A stretch of 64,000 nt of DNA. Origin: Agrypnia vestita. Taxonomy: Eukaryota; Arthropoda; Insecta; Trichoptera; Phryganeidae. Where the stretch lies: NCBI GenBank assembly GCA_016648135.1, contig JADDOH010002133.1, forward strand, positions 1-64,000, read 5' to 3'. Numbering within the stretch: the stretch's first letter is position 1; the number at the start of each line of letters is the position of its first letter. Made by a program: the position numbers and the translations under genes. Positions 63,978 through 64,000 of this stretch are shown here, one piece after another. The notes beneath the pieces were generated by a model, which searched no databases, was not told the DNA's origin, and was given only the letters and a program-made list of their open reading frames with translations.

Positions 63978-64000
63978 CTGCAAAGTTCATCAATGATGAC
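63978..64000 (-). CDS. Msh4: Msh4 Walker B exon (runs off the right edge)
   Basis: The last 23 bases read VIIDELC then AG|GTGGCA. Splicing AG to the next exon's A restores Arg, giving VIIDELCRGTSSEEG, the MutS Walker B signature (usually DELGRGT). Phase 2 matches exactly. Gly to Cys in DELGR is unusual. The 5' exons lie outside the window. Confidence 0.8.

Noticed and set aside
1..64000. CRISPR array or bacterial operon structure
   Set aside because: No regularly spaced short repeats; spliced genes and animal transposons show eukaryotic DNA.

Overview
The window is animal nuclear DNA, AT-rich and intron-bearing, most likely from an insect and probably a moth or butterfly. The supports are an intact cecropia-type mariner, R1-like and RTE/CR1-like non-LTR debris, gypsy-type LTR remnants, many inverted-repeat elements and a spliced Msh4 gene. 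Species-level placement is inference.

The main content is a + strand tandem array (about 3.5-57 kb) of one lineage-specific C2H2 zinc-finger gene family. Each unit has three exon classes, all joined by phase-1 introns. Class A is a start exon whose coding part is always 148 nt. Class B is an internal exon (11 intact copies, 159-189 nt, every one a multiple of three). Class C is a terminal exon of about 1.0-1.4 kb encoding a short linker and 10-16 C2H2 fingers. Five units can be read: A1-B1-B2-C1 (3696-8431), A2-B3-B4-C2 (16984-24408), A3-B5-B6-C3 (28373-34662), A4-B7-B8-C5 (41127-45608) and A5-B9-B10-B11-C6 (47809-56473). There is also an orphan, partly decayed finger exon C4 (37218-38644) and a sixth, diverged A exon on the minus strand (1570-1735) whose gene runs out of the window to the left. 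No BTB, ZAD or KRAB domain is visible. Instead, every A and B exon carries two short motifs of the SUMO-acceptor form (psi-K-x-E): VKPE near its start or middle and IKQE/IKRE near its end. Only one of the 34 sites is broken. My reading is a family of zinc-finger regulators whose N-terminus is a variable-copy array of SUMO-acceptor modules. Upstream of all five + strand A exons lies a pair of GTCTATGG-like octamers exactly 24 bp apart, a probable shared promoter element.

The spaces between exons are full of transposons: a complete mariner (24785-26070), hAT-type MITEs, long foldback elements, tRNA-like SINE relics, gypsy pol and LTR remnants, an R1-like RT fragment interrupted by an LTR, and repeats with a hammerhead-ribozyme-like core. 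A 1-kb element with perfect 22-bp terminal inverted repeats (49990-50989) carries its own decayed zinc-finger array on the minus strand.

The right end (60324-64000, minus strand) holds the last four exons of the meiotic MutS homologue Msh4. They give the Walker B region, the C-terminal helical region and an unusually long Ser/Asn/acidic tail.
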